A stretch of DNA of 64,000 nucleotides from Centropus unirufus (lineage: Eukaryota > Chordata > Aves > Cuculiformes > Centropidae), in assembly GCA_013397695.1 (NCBI GenBank), contig VYZI01000025.1:377692-441691 (forward strand), written 5' to 3'. The notes beneath the pieces are model-generated. The model worked only from the letters and a program-made list of their open reading frames with translations, did no database searches and had not been told where the DNA came from. Positions 1-11,044 of the stretch are shown piece after piece; within the stretch, counting starts at the first letter, position 1, and every line of letters starts with the position of its first letter. Made by a program: the position numbers and the translations under genes.

Positions 1-12
1 TATTATTATTAT
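1..12. repeat. (TAT)n simple repeat at window edge
   Basis: Four TAT units open the window immediately next to the protease fragment. The tract may extend to the left. Confidence 0.6.
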
Positions 13-130
13 CCTTTCAAAGTACTCAGTACAGAATACACAGCCCTGGGTCCACCAGAAATTCAATTTCCTCTTCCCCCAGCCGGATTCCAACTAGAGG
101 TTCTGGAGAAAATTCCGCTGGTCTCCATTA
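1..130 (-). pseudogene. Retroviral aspartic-protease fragment, frame broken
   Basis: On the minus strand around 43-80 the frame reads into a Phe-Leu-Val-Asp-Pro-Gly segment preceded by an acidic Glu-Glu-Ile-Glu stretch. This is the local context of the active-site loop of retroviral proteases, where the family has Asp-Thr/Ser-Gly. The triad is altered here (Pro in place of Thr/Ser), and the frame is lost directly after the Gly, leading to a stop, so the gene is inactive. The upstream frame is also interrupted. The fragment continues past the window start. Family membership is likely from the local context; the boundaries are approximate. Confidence 0.5.
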
Positions 131-1333
131 ATCCTGTTCTAGAGAGAATAGGGGATTTGGAAGGGCACCTTAATTCAAAAGACGACATTCCCACTTTCAG
201 TGCCCCTCCCTTCTACATTAAGCACACTGACCTTCTGACTGTACAGGACCCTCTGTTGCAAGTGGCTCCAGCTTTGGCCTCTTCTAACACCACCACTAAT
301 CTCTTCTTCTCTCCCTGTTCTTGTATGTTACTAAAGCAGCATACAATAACTTTCCTGAGTCTCGTGCCTCCATTCCTTGAAATAAATAAATAGAACAACT
401 TTACTTTGTAAAACTCCTGACTTCTGCTTTATGAATTGTCAAACAACACTTGTACAATTGTCCTAATGTCTTTCTAGTCAGGGCCTTGTGTTTTAACAAT
501 TTTCTCAAAAGTGCAGGCTGTTCCATCTCAACTGTCTCTTTAATTACCAGCCTCTCACTTCCAATTGCTCAAATCACTAATACAAATATGAAATAGGGAC
601 CCCTACAACAAGCCATTAGCTCTGCACCCCCTCAAACTGATATGAGGGAGCTTGCACAGCCTCTCCCTGTTCATGCCCCAACAGACAGAAACCTTTTGTT
701 CTCATTAATAATCTACCACTCCTAGGACCACTTCCTTATTCATCTACTTCTGATCCCTCATTGTGAGACTCTCCAAGGCAGCACCCAGGAGCCATCAATA
801 AGCCAATTTTCTCCTCAGGTTCACTGCCTTTATGTTTTTCAAAACCTTTCAGACATCTTATCTCCCCACAGCACCACAACCCCTTTTTTTTAATAGCCTT
901 CCCCTTCTCTTCCTCCAAAGCCCAAAGAGTTGGCATGAAATTTACACCACAACAGGTCAGCAAGCCATTCTAAAATCAGTTTTCCGAACTTAAACCAATT
1001 AGGACTCTAACCCTTCACACAGACAGTTCCATAGACAATGACAAGCCCCAAACAAACCAAGACAAAAATTCTGATTATGTACCAAATTGGGGACTTTAAC
1101 CCCAAGTCCAAATTAGGTACATTCCTAGCCGAGCCCTGGCAGATCTTCTGTCACTGACTTACAAACAGGCACCCAAACCAAAATCCCCCCAAAATGTTTG
1201 AATTCTTGAATTCTTACCGGTGGAATCCTTGCTTTCAAGACATGATCTAGAAGGGTGGAGGCTCCCCCCAAGAAGTTGTCGTTTGCCAGCTGGAGCATCC
1301 TCAACCCCCATGGATTTGAAATTCCAAAAGTAA
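131..1333 (-). other. Unassigned internal retroelement sequence
   Basis: This is the stretch between the protease fragment and the possible second primer site. It contains several open stretches of 60-120 codons on both strands, none with a zinc-knuckle, capsid major-homology or other motif I can recognise. It is probably degraded gag or leader sequence of the retroelement, since a strong donor-like GTAAG (about 1216, minus strand) sits at its 5' end. Confidence 0.3.
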
Positions 1334-1353
1334 GTCCCATCTGGATTGCCAAA

Positions 1354-1650
1354 TGATACCATAAACACCAGCAAATATAACTGTCTAAGAAACATTTTGA
1401 AGTTTTAGAAAGCAAGCATCCTTTATCAGGCCTGGGCAACAACATGCAGGAGTGATCTCCATCAATGGTGTCCAACAAGAAAAGAAAGCAGTTTAGAGAA
1501 TATATTTCCCACTTACATGCATGTCCTGCTTGTGCTTGTTATTTTTAGCCAAATAAAATGGCTATTAACTTGCTGTCCCCCTGCAGAAGTAACAGGTTTA
1601 AAACCTGCAGTCCCAGCTAAGGGTGTGACGAGGGATGGGGGATATTCCAG
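1354..1650 (-). repeat. Possible second LTR of a nested or recombined retroelement
   Basis: On the minus strand a TATA-like segment (ATATATT near 1500) is followed about 75 bp later by GATAAA (near 1420), then an end ...GGTATCA at 1354. Next come two bases and an 18-base stretch beginning TGGC and ending GGGAC (1334-1351), which resembles a lysine-type primer-binding site. A strong splice-donor sequence, CACCG|GTAAG, lies downstream at about 1216. The 5' end is not resolved: no matching inverted terminus was found, so 1650 is a guess. It may equally be degraded internal sequence of the first element. Confidence 0.3.
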
Positions 1651-1802
1651 ACATTCCATTCACAAACAGCCATTGCTTTCAGAAGCCTTTACCATTTTTG
1701 AGATAAAAACTATTTGTAGTGGCCACCATCTTTTGGTCAAAATTAGCCAAATTTCTTGCCATAATTTAACTGCATGCTTTGTAACTTTGTTCAATACTCC
1801 AG

Positions 1803-2078
1803 CTAAGGGTGTTTCCTTGTTATGCCAGGTATTTTAAAATGTTGCTCTCTGCTACCTATGTATAGATTCAAGTCCTGACAAATCCAATCTTCTATTGACC
1901 CAAACTTCAGCCAATAAAGTAGGTCAGACCTAACGGGTTCCTTTACCCACTCAAACCTGCAATATTGCATCATCTTTTTCTTATCTTTTCCCCGGGAGCA
2001 GCTCTGCCCCCATTCTGTGAGCATCACCCCTGAAGGACTGTTGCATGGAATGCTCGAGGTCCCTCTTTTCTCCCTCAA
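1803..2078 (-). pseudogene. Retroviral gag (matrix-like) fragment
   Basis: This 91-codon open stretch on the minus strand lies about 520 bp downstream of the LTR, where gag should start. Its middle contains a Tyr-Cys...Glu-Trp and Gly-Ser...Glu-Asp-Trp pattern with basic residues ahead of it, reminiscent of matrix domains of avian gamma-like elements. The frame stops after a short basic tail and no continuous capsid follows. The assignment rests on position and a short pattern, so it is tentative. It could also be a chance frame within a leader. Confidence 0.38.
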
Positions 2079-2141
2079 TCCTCAGTCCCTCTTTTCCTTT
2101 GAACCTCTTGTCTTTTCCCCAGGAGCAGCCTTGCTCCCATT
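1981..2141. repeat. Diverged 34-bp direct repeat in the retroviral leader
   Basis: The block at 1981-2014 (TTATCTTTTCCCCGGGAGCA...) recurs at 2108-2141 with about five mismatches, a period of 127 bp. The intervening part also contains two copies of GTCCCTCTTTTC. This is an internal duplication within the leader/gag start of the endogenous retrovirus. Confidence 0.6.
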
Positions 2142-2342
2142 AAACTGATTTTCCCCACAGGACACAGTTCACCTGAAACCTTTCCACTGTCTCCCCTTCA
2201 CTGGCCAGTCTCCTTGCAGAGCTATGGAATCATGGTTGGAAGGGCTCCACAATCGCCTCACCGAGCACCCTGCATCTCACCCCCATGCACTTTCAGTCCC
2301 TCTATCCCACCCACCTAGGTAACACTTCAAAAGTCAGTTTTT

Positions 2343-2396
2343 CTTACCTAGGTCCCAGCTGCCCAGATAATCCTTAACAGCCGCTTCCCTTACCTG
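2343..2396 (-). other. Duplicated splice-donor-like sequences in the retroviral leader
   Basis: On the minus strand two near-identical blocks, GGGACC(C/T)AGGTAAG, lie 46 bp apart, with donor junctions at about 2393/2394 (CAG|GTAAG) and 2347/2348 (TAG|GTAAG). They lie between the LTR/primer site and the gag-like fragment, where a retroviral major splice donor would be. Usage is unknown. Confidence 0.45.
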
Positions 2397-2602
2397 GGTC
2401 CCGTGCACAGAATTTATCAGCTGCCACACACACTTCAGGTCTGTTAATTCATTGACGACTCCTCTCCCTTTCTTTGGAGTCCACTCCCTGGATAAGACTC
2501 GCTGCTCCTAATGGGGCAGGACAGGAGATGGGAGACTGTTGAACTCAGCAGAGCGCACCTCTCTGTTCCCACCATTCCAGCCCACAGAGACAGGAGTGCT
2601 TA

Positions 2603-2620
2603 TGCCAACCGAGTACCCCA
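2603..2620 (-). other. Degenerate retroviral primer-binding site
   Basis: Immediately downstream of the LTR on the minus strand, after a 3-base spacer, the sequence begins TGGGG and then contains CTCG. This resembles the proline-tRNA primer site of gammaretrovirus-like elements, though the second half matches poorly. The position relative to the LTR is the main support. Confidence 0.45.
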
Positions 2621-2623
2621 AAT

Positions 2624-2962
2624 TGTGAGAAACAATCGCTTATCGGTAAAATATTGAAAAGGACGAAGTTTTTGAAACTAAGGCAACAAGAATTTAATTT
2701 TACAATTCAGTGCTGTATCAGATGCCCTTCTAAAAAAAGGCATGCCGTTTTACAAAAGCACCAGGTATATATATACATCCCTACTCCAGCTTCAGAAAAG
2801 GGTCAAACAATGTAAACTCTAAGAGAGCATTTATTCCTTCAGGTTATCTAATCATGTCTGGAGACTGTCTGCAGGTCATCTCTTGACACAAAACAGCTAC
2901 AGCTTGCAAAATACTTGAAGATGCAAACTGGCTGAAGCAAAACATGACAATCAGTTCTCACA
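2624..2962 (-). repeat. Long terminal repeat of the endogenous retrovirus
   Basis: The 339-bp block is bounded by perfect 8-bp terminal inverted repeats: TGTGAGAA at 2624-2631 and TTCTCACA at 2955-2962. This gives the TG...CA ends expected of an LTR. On the minus strand a TATA-like run (2766-2775) is followed about 70 bp later by a variant poly(A) signal AATTAAA (2693-2699), a plausible U3-R-U5 layout. A primer-binding-site-like sequence starts three bases beyond the 3' end. The matching LTR and the target-site duplication are not in the window. Confidence 0.72.
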
Positions 2963-3094
2963 ATGCCATGCTATTGATTAATATTTCAGTAATGATTTTT
3001 GATACCTGCTTTGTTTTGCTGATTGTTGATACCTGATTGTTTTGTTATCATTGGATGATCAAGTTCTAGAGTAACTCTGGGAGTCTGCAAATCA

Positions 3095-3110
3095 TATGCA
3101 TATATGCATA
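3095..3110. repeat. 16-bp perfect palindrome
   Basis: TATGCATATATGCATA equals its own reverse complement. It lies a few bases downstream of an octamer-like CTGCAAAT. It may be chance in AT-rich DNA or a POU-type binding site. Confidence 0.6.
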
Positions 3111-6100
3111 AGTTTACCCTCGTGAGAAGTTCCCTGCTTTTCAGTTGGACATACTACGTGAGCAAAGTTTTGTTTATATGGACAAATGTTTGCAAATCAG
3201 AGTTTAGACACGTCCTCAGCATTAGGCTTGACCAAAACTTGAACTTTTTTGCCTAAAGAATATATTCTGAGGAAAGCTATTTTGTAGTCATTTAAAGTCT
3301 CTTTTTCTAGTTTGACTTCAATTGAAAAGAAATAATCAAGGTTGGATTCAGTAACAGAAAACTTCCATCCTCATGTTTGCATTAGATATTATGATCTGGA
3401 CAAACAACATTTTTAAAATTTCCATTCATTTTTTATTTAAAAACTTTAAAAAATTGTATAATTTCTTGAAAAAAACCCCACATCTACTACTGTTTTAACA
3501 AGAACCTTTTCAGCCCTAACTAATATTTCAGGCAAAATATTTTTCATGATGTCTGAATATTTATTCTTTCCCGTGAAGGGCCAAATCTTCTTATGTAAAC
3601 TGACATTGTTCCATTGATGCTAAATTGGCACCATTCCACCATATCATCTAAAAATGCTATATATTCCTGGCTAAAATGTCATTCCCCATATGGCATGATT
3701 TTTTTGAAAAAACACTGCCTTCAATAGCTTTTGAATTCTTTTAGAAGTTTAAGATGGTTAAGAAAACTAAAACACAGGAAGATAATAGGATAGTAGTGAC
3801 TTTCTGATCTTTAATTACAGAACAAGTATCCTCTCACAATAATTCTTACAGAGAACTTCAAGCTATAACTTGTACACCAGAATTTTAAGTGCTATGTTGA
3901 TTTGGTATCTTCAGTTTTCCCTACATTTCCTTTCTCTACAGAATATCTTCTATAAATACAAAACAACCTGTTCCCTTGACTCAGTATTGGGGAAGTAATG
4001 AATCATTTCGTATAGTTATGTGCTGAAGATGGTGTGAGTATCTAAAATGTAGATATAACTCTAAATAGAATATCTATGCCCAGAATTCCAAAAGCTGCTA
4101 CAGATTTTTTGAGCTTTTACAAAAGTATAAGTGAAAATATGTAAGTTGTGAAGCTGAACGTACGGACTTGAAAGAACTGGTAGATAAATTTTCCCTGTAT
4201 GCAGCTCCCTCTTGTTTTAGCATCAGTTTTGTGTGAGGAGTTTGTCACAAATTTTAAATCATAATTCATTTTCACTTGTCAAGAGAATATTAAAGTATAA
4301 ATGTCTATGAAAATCAATTCACTCATCTGTGTGTGTGCAAACGTCATTATTAAAAATTTGCTGCTTTTCAAATTTATGTTCACTTTTGTTTTAATTAAAA
4401 ACTGTTATTTCATCTTGTTTGCTTAAGTGAGAGCATTATCTTGTGTAAAATCTTGTGTAAAATTAACACATCTGATTGCATAAATGGTTATTCATAGATG
4501 ATGTTCTATCTAATTCCATAGAGGCAGGTATTTTGCTAGTGTTGTGGTGGCAGACATGGGTCTCTCCTTATGAGTAAAACTATAAATCTATTTAGAAGAC
4601 TATCTTAAAAGAAGCAAAATTCTTTCTAGCCAGGCAGAAGCACCAGTGTCTGTTTTATTATTCAGTGTTGGATTTGTGTCTTTAATATTGGTTTTCAATT
4701 TAAAAAACAGTTTTGAATTAAACTCTGCTAGAGCAAAATCTCTTACTAATTTTCCTTATACATTTCAGAGCATAAGCAGTAGGCAGGATCTGATTTTATA
4801 TTTCTTCTATATCTACAGTCAAGAATGGGAAAAACTTCTGATTTACATTTTCCCTGTTTAAATTGTAGATGAGTTCAGAATTTGGAGTTATAGTATTTTC
4901 TGAGATGTGTAGCAGGTTAATATGGGTCTTCCATGTAATACAGAAATGCTCCATAGACCTCAAGCAAAAAGGGGAAAAACATGGGTGAGGTAGCCTTTAG
5001 CACTTTTTTAGCACTTCTGATAACCAGGAGACCAGGGTCATAGTTCATCCCAAAGATTCTGGATTAATCAATTATCCCAAACAGTATCTCCCAGAAGATT
5101 CACTCATAGAAAGGATCATGTGTCTTTTTAGCTTTGTGCTATCTATCAAGCTATGTTTGCTGGACCTAGTCAGATTACAACCCAGAGCAGTAAGGAATGT
5201 GACACTGGCATGAGAAGAATGTGACACATTACCCATGTGTGATAACCCAGCCCTGGGTGGTTGCTGACTTTTGAACACATGGCTGGCCACTTTATAAAAT
5301 GAACCTAAAAAAGCTACAGCATCCTCGTTTACTTTGCTATTATTCACACCGTTTCATGGCGTTTCATGCCATTCACCATTTCGGACTTCCATGAACATAT
5401 TTATTTGTTTATAACAGAAAATAAGTGTGCAAAAATTAGCAAGTATGATCCTGAACAAAGAGGAATGTTTAAAATACTGTGCATTTAATTTTCAGTCTGT
5501 CAACGTATGTCTGAGGTTTGGATAGCGGATGTTCCAGCAGCAACTTGGAAAACTGTTCTGATAATGAACTTAGCCACATTTATAATAATTTTAAGTAAAT
5601 GTTGCATAATGAACATAAGCATTGGTTTATAGTTAAGTACATAATCAAGTATGGTTTCCAAATTAGGATGGATTTACACTGTTAATTGGTTTCCTGAAGT
5701 AGGGAAAAAAGCTCCTGAAAAACAAGTGTTTTGATTCCTTCCTGGTTTGACTCCTGGACCTTAATTTGGATTCCAAGGTTTCAGTGAGCATGCTTGTTAT
5801 CTCCTACTTAGCACAACATCACCCTTCTATCATTTCCATTGTCTTCATGTGGGAAAGGAACAATAATGCATCTGATTGATGCATTGTTTCAGATTTAATT
5901 GATCTGACTGTTGTCTGTTGAGTATATTTACTATCAAACTTACTGTTTAGCTGCATTTTGTTGACTAGAGACTGCAAAAGTCTGTGGACAGGAATGACCA
6001 GCACTTGCACTGGTCGCCTATGAACTTTTATGAAGTTAAAAATTTTTATTCACTCTGGATATTTATCCAATACTGAGAGCAAGTGGGTCTTTGGGAATGA

Positions 6101-8453
6101 GAAATGGGCCTGTAATTTTGCAAAGCAGAAAGAAGTTCAAATGAAGCTTCAGATAGATTATAAAATTGGGAAGGTCAAGGAAAGTCAACAAAGGAGCCTT
6201 TCTGATGCTAAGCTAGTAGTTCCGCACTGGCTAAAGTCTAACAGCATTCTCTCCATTATTTCTGGATGAAGTGGCAGAGAGGAAGACAAAAGTAATGGAA
6301 GAAGAAACTTCTTCAAACTGTACCCCACTGGGAAAACACCATGGTTTGTTTTTTTTTTTTCTCTGGTAATAAATGGTTTGTCTTACCTACATTTCTTCAG
6401 CTTCTTGGGAAGAAGACTCATGCACTGACTTTTTTTCCTGAACTACAAATGTATATGTGCCTAATACAGTTCTTCCTGAGAGCAGGATTCATTCTGGAAA
6501 TTGAATCAGCGTTGTCTGAAATGAACCCATTTGTAATCTGCAATATTAGCCACTAAGAAAGTAGTTCCTATCTACCTGCATCCTTAAGCTTATTTGCATA
6601 TACTTGGGTTTAGGTTCCTGAAAGAAATAATCTCAGAGAGAAGCTGGTAGTGGCAAAAGGCCACTGCAAGCAACAAAAGAAGAGATTTATTTACTGGCAT
6701 CCTAATTGTCTTAATTAGCTGAAACTTAAATCAATTGTGTTTCAATGAAATCTGATTTTTTATCTTCTTAAATATACACGATCTTCATGCTTCTTGAAAA
6801 CTTCAAGAAGACCTGTCATATAGAATTTCATTCCAATCCTTTTTCTGCTCTTCTACTTTACTCTTATTTGGAGAGAGGGAGGGACCGTTTGTCCTTGTTA
6901 CTTTCGTCTTGTTTTGTGTGTGATTTAAGTTCTGGGAAAAATAAAAATGCAGTTTACCATGGAAAGGAGGAAAATGTAGAAGTATTACGCAACCTTAACT
7001 TTCTACATGTACATTGTAGCTTTCTCATTTTGTACAGCTTCTAATACAGTTCCAGACTATCTGAATGCAGCTACCAATCATAATTGTCAAAAATTATAGG
7101 GCAATTTTGAACCATCAACAAATGAACAAGGATCACACCAGCAAACTCATTTCATTCATACTTTGACTTCCAGTTCTTGTCTGTTGAGATGAACAGCCAG
7201 TTCCTGTGTCAACTCTCAATGCTACCCGTATTTCTTCTCTTGTCTTTGTCTTCATACCAATTTAAGTATAAAAGTTACTTGGTAATATTGTTAAAACATG
7301 CTCTCCCTTCATCCAGAGCCTGAATGAACTTCTAGTGAAGGCCACTGATTTCATCATAAGGGTGGCTATGCTTGCAGAATAAGCTTAGATGGTCTTTATC
7401 TCATGGTTTTTTTTTTTAATTCAGTGTTAGTTGAACAGTATTGCTACTGATTCAGTTTTGTATGTTTTAGTAACCTCCAAAGCTTGCATGGAAAAATAAA
7501 AAAAGACTTCAAAAATATTTTTTTCTTGGGCTGACTGATTCTAGAGAAGATCCTGTGCCTATTTGATTTCTTGATTGGAAGTTATTTTCTGTATCTTCTT
7601 TATTTTAATGCTATTGCAAATGATTTTAGAAGCATTATAGGTAGATAAAAGCCTGGTATTAATATCATTAAGGACCGTTAAAGTTAATATATGTATGATT
7701 TTCTATTACCCAACTGATTAACCTCTAAACAGTAAAGTAAAAATATCTTCTAAATGTACTATAGCCATGCCCACATTTCTTATATGTTAATTACTAGTTT
7801 GCCATTTGAAAACGTTTTGAACTATATTTTTATGGTAGTATAGCTCAACGAAAGATATGCATGCTAGTTGAGACAAAAATGGAGACATGCAACCACAGCT
7901 AGCAAGACATAAACAGCCACTGACATTAATATCGAATTATACTAACTATGCATCTGAAACAGAGGAGAAAGGAAATATTATTATAGGGTCCTATTTATAA
8001 TTTATTCATTTGATTGTTGGTCAGTATTTTATTAGAAAGAGACACAGGTAGGTTAAGGGTGTTACTGGAGCCCATTTTGGGCGTGAGGTAGACAGCCAGT
8101 GTTCATTGATGCTTACAGCTTTTTATACCTAGCTTATATTTTGGTTTTCATCTCTTCTGCATCTGTATTTGATCGGTTGCCTGGGGCTAATGAAAGATGC
8201 ATATTTTAATTATTCAAGTCAATATTCCAATTAATTGTGTGTTCATAAATATGAAGGTTACAAGAGAATATGTTAAAAATATAGCATTCATAAGAAAGCC
8301 AGTTTCAAAATGTTGAAGGATGTGCTATAATGATGAAATCAGAAGTAAAGTTACTGAGATGTGATGGTATAATATCTAAACATTGTGCGCTTGTACTTAC
8401 TGTATGATCTACAAATTCAGAAAAATAAATTAGATTTCCTTTCTAGCATACTA

Positions 8454-8479
8454 GAATTTAGCATACTCATGCTAAATTC
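8454..8479. repeat. Perfect 11-bp inverted repeat with 4-nt loop
   Basis: GAATTTAGCAT at 8454-8464 and ATGCTAAATTC at 8469-8479 are exact reverse complements separated by ACTC. No flanking retroelement or gene explains it. Confidence 0.75.
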
Positions 8480-9718
8480 AACTACTCCTAACAAACATGC
8501 TGACAGAGAACTTTTTGGTTCCTCATTCACAGAGAGACAATGTATTTAAACACTTTGATTGTTCAACGTGAGGTAATGATGGGTATGAACCAAAAAAAAA
8601 AACAAAAACAGTCATACAGTTCTTCTGGAACATTTAAAATACTTGATGCAGTTGACAACAATTTGTGGACAACAGAATAATTTTTAATGCTTTTTTTTCT
8701 TTTGTTACTTGTAAGAAAATATTTCTTTGAAAAATAAGACAAAGATTATTGGTGTATTTTAATTAATAATATATAACTAACAAATGCGATTAAAATTATG
8801 CATAAATATGATCATAATATATAACTAGTGTACAAATGGTGATTTTGCATTCAAAGAGCTACATTTTGTGTTTAGATACAAATTTGTAAGCTCCACCAAG
8901 GTCAATTTTTTACATATTTACCGTTGAATACATTATACTGATGTTATTGTTGTTTGAAATATTAGGTGCCTTTTCTTACATTCTGGTTTTGGACCCATTT
9001 GCACATCTACTAATTACAGTAGAAGATATGTATAAATATGTGAAATGAATTTGGCCTTTGATAGTAGGACTAGGGAACGCCTCTTCCTTTGTCATTCACT
9101 TCATCTTGCTGAATAAAAGCAAATTCATCTATTATTTATATTTTCTAGGTGCTTTTAAGATGGTAGCATGATTTTTTTAGTTGTTGTTTCAGAAAATAAA
9201 AGATGAGTTAATCTTTGCTGAAAACTTTTCCTCTTTTGCAGTTAAATAGAATTGGCCAGATCTTCATCTGATATAAATGCTTTTTACTCCAAATAAGTTA
9301 TCGTTTGCTAGTTGTAGTCTAACTTTGCAAAAAATAATATGAAAGTTTCTTCTTATATTTTCAAAGGTTCTCTTTGGTTCAAAGGGTGGAAACAAAATGT
9401 GCATCACTCATGATAACAGCTCTGAGGGACAGATATGCATGTTTATCACAGACTGCTCTTCAACTTACAGTTCTACACCCTTGATGTGTAGTTCAAGAGA
9501 TATCTGTTGTTGCCAACAGAAGTGCACTAAATGGTAACAGTTCAATACACAGCCATCTTTATTCAATTTCAAGCTTTTTAATTGAATGTCAGTCAATTAC
9601 ACAGTTATAATCCATATCTTATTACAAAGTACTATACACATGCATTTTAAATAGCACATTTTCTTAACTTAAAATATTTCCTTTTCAGAAACCATTGCAA
9701 TCAACTCACAATCAATCA

Positions 9719-10565
9719 ATCATGCTTGACCAGCCTTGTAGCCTTCTATGATGGTATCACTGGCTGGGTAGATGAGGGCAAAGCAGTGGGTGTTGTCTAT
9801 CTTGACTTCAGCAAGGCTTTTGACACTATCTTGCGTAACGTCCTCATTGGTAAGCTTAGGAAGTGTAGGTTAAGCGGACAGTGAGACGTTTCAAGCACTG
9901 GTTGGATGGCAGAGCTCAGAGGGAGTCATCAGTGGCACAGAGGCTACTTGGAGGCCTGCAGCCAGCAGTGTTCCCCAACGGTCAGTAATGGGTCTAGTCT
10001 TGTTCAACATATACATCAATTACCTGGATGAGGGGAAAGAGCATACCCTCAGCCAGCTTGCTGATGACACAAAACAGGGATAAGTGGATAATATACAGGA
10101 AGGCTGTACCTCCATCCAGTGAGGCCCAGACAGCCTGGAAAGTTGGGCAGAGAGGAACCTAATGAAGTTCAACAAAGGCAAGCATAGAGTCCTACACCTC
10201 ATGAGGAAAGGCTGAGAGACCGGGATGTGTTCAGCTTGAAAAAGAGAAGACTGAGAGGGGATCTTGTCAATGCTTATAAATATCTAAGGGGCAAGAGTTA
10301 AGAGGGTGGGGCTTAACTCTTCAGTGGCTCCCAGTGACAGGCCAAAGGGCAATGGTGACAAAACGGAGCACAAGAAGTTCAACTTAAAATGAGGAAAAAA
10401 CTTCTCTGAGGGCAACAGAGCACCGGAGCAGGCTGCCCAGAGAGTTTGTAGCATCTCCTTCTCTAGAGATATTCAAATCCCATCTGAATGCACTCCTGTA
10501 GGTGTGATTGGACTAGACGGTGTCCAGACACCTTGGCCAACCCCTGTCATTCTGTGATTCTGTGA
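9719..10565 (+). mobile_element. CR1-type LINE, 5'-truncated and internally rearranged
   Basis: The left part encodes recognisable reverse-transcriptase segments. Around 9785-9825 a Tyr-Leu-Asp-Phe-Ser-Lys-Ala-Phe-Asp motif marks the catalytic domain A region of non-LTR retrotransposons. Around 9970-10080 there is a Leu-Phe-Asn-Ile-Tyr-Ile-Asn...Ala-Asp-Asp segment, the domain B/C region with the second catalytic aspartates. Stops and frameshifts break the frame. Much of the sequence between the RT core and the C-terminus is missing, and the right part is the CR1 3' end. It ends with ATTCTGTG repeats at 10550-10565, the expected CR1 tail, which fixes the plus orientation. It is a dead copy. 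Confidence 0.9.
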
Positions 10566-11012
10566 ACTGTGATTATGGTGATATCCACAAAATATTTATT
10601 ACTTACCAAGATTATTTAATTGCAAATGTAAAAAGCCACCCTCCTATCTTATTTTCTATTGAACCAAAATTTTCCAATATTAAATACTTTTCTAGGGTTA
10701 AGTATTCCTCACCTTCTCATATAATTTTTTTTTTAATGTTACCTATTACAGTACTTCAGTACTTTCCAAAACCCAATTAGACTCTCAATAGAAATCTCAG
10801 TCTTAACCTCACTTTTCCCACCTTGACCCATGTCCTATTTTCTTTTGCTTAGACATGAGGATATGACTATGAGGATACTAATTTGAAGTGAGTTTTCAGC
10901 TTTGTTCTGGAAGCTGAGAGAACTGTGGTCATATCCCCTGACAGGGAATCTGAAATCTTTTGTTCTGTTTATTGAATTAGCCCATATTCTGCTCCCATGA
11001 AATTTGTTTTTC

Positions 11013-11044
11013 AGATAGATAGATAGATAAATAGATAGATAGAT
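11013..11044. repeat. (GATA)n microsatellite
   Basis: Eight GATA-type tetramers with one GATA-to-AATA interruption; likely polymorphic. Confidence 0.95.

Larger units (their letters stand above)
1..2962 (-). mobile_element. Decayed endogenous retrovirus, 5' portion, running off the window start
   Basis: Read on the minus strand, the order is LTR (2962 to 2624), primer-binding-site-like sequence, a roughly 520-bp leader with splice-donor sequences, a gag-matrix-like fragment, an uncharacterised stretch, and a retroviral aspartic-protease-like fragment at the window edge. The distance from gag-like start to protease (about 2 kb) is what an intact gammaretrovirus-like gag would need. However, 1330-1800 looks more like a second LTR than capsid coding sequence, so the element may be nested or recombined. 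All coding parts are broken by stops and frame loss. The class is inferred (gamma-like) from the short LTR and the proline-tRNA-like start of the primer site. The 3' half and the second flank lie outside the window. Confidence 0.65.
2963..9718. other. Intronic sequence (last intron of PACRG), no gene seen
   Basis: AT-rich single-copy-looking sequence between the retrovirus and the first CR1. No exon with conserved coding content was recognised. It contains a 16-bp palindrome at 3095-3110, a hairpin at 8454-8479, a short TT-rich run near 6350, and many short chance open frames below 92 codons. Intron status is inferred from the PACRG terminal exon downstream. Confidence 0.55.

Noticed and set aside
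2226..2250. GGAATCATGGTTGGAAGGGCTCC, resembling a reversed CR1 3' end
   Set aside because: The similarity stops after about 20 bases and lies inside the retroviral leader, so it is probably coincidental.
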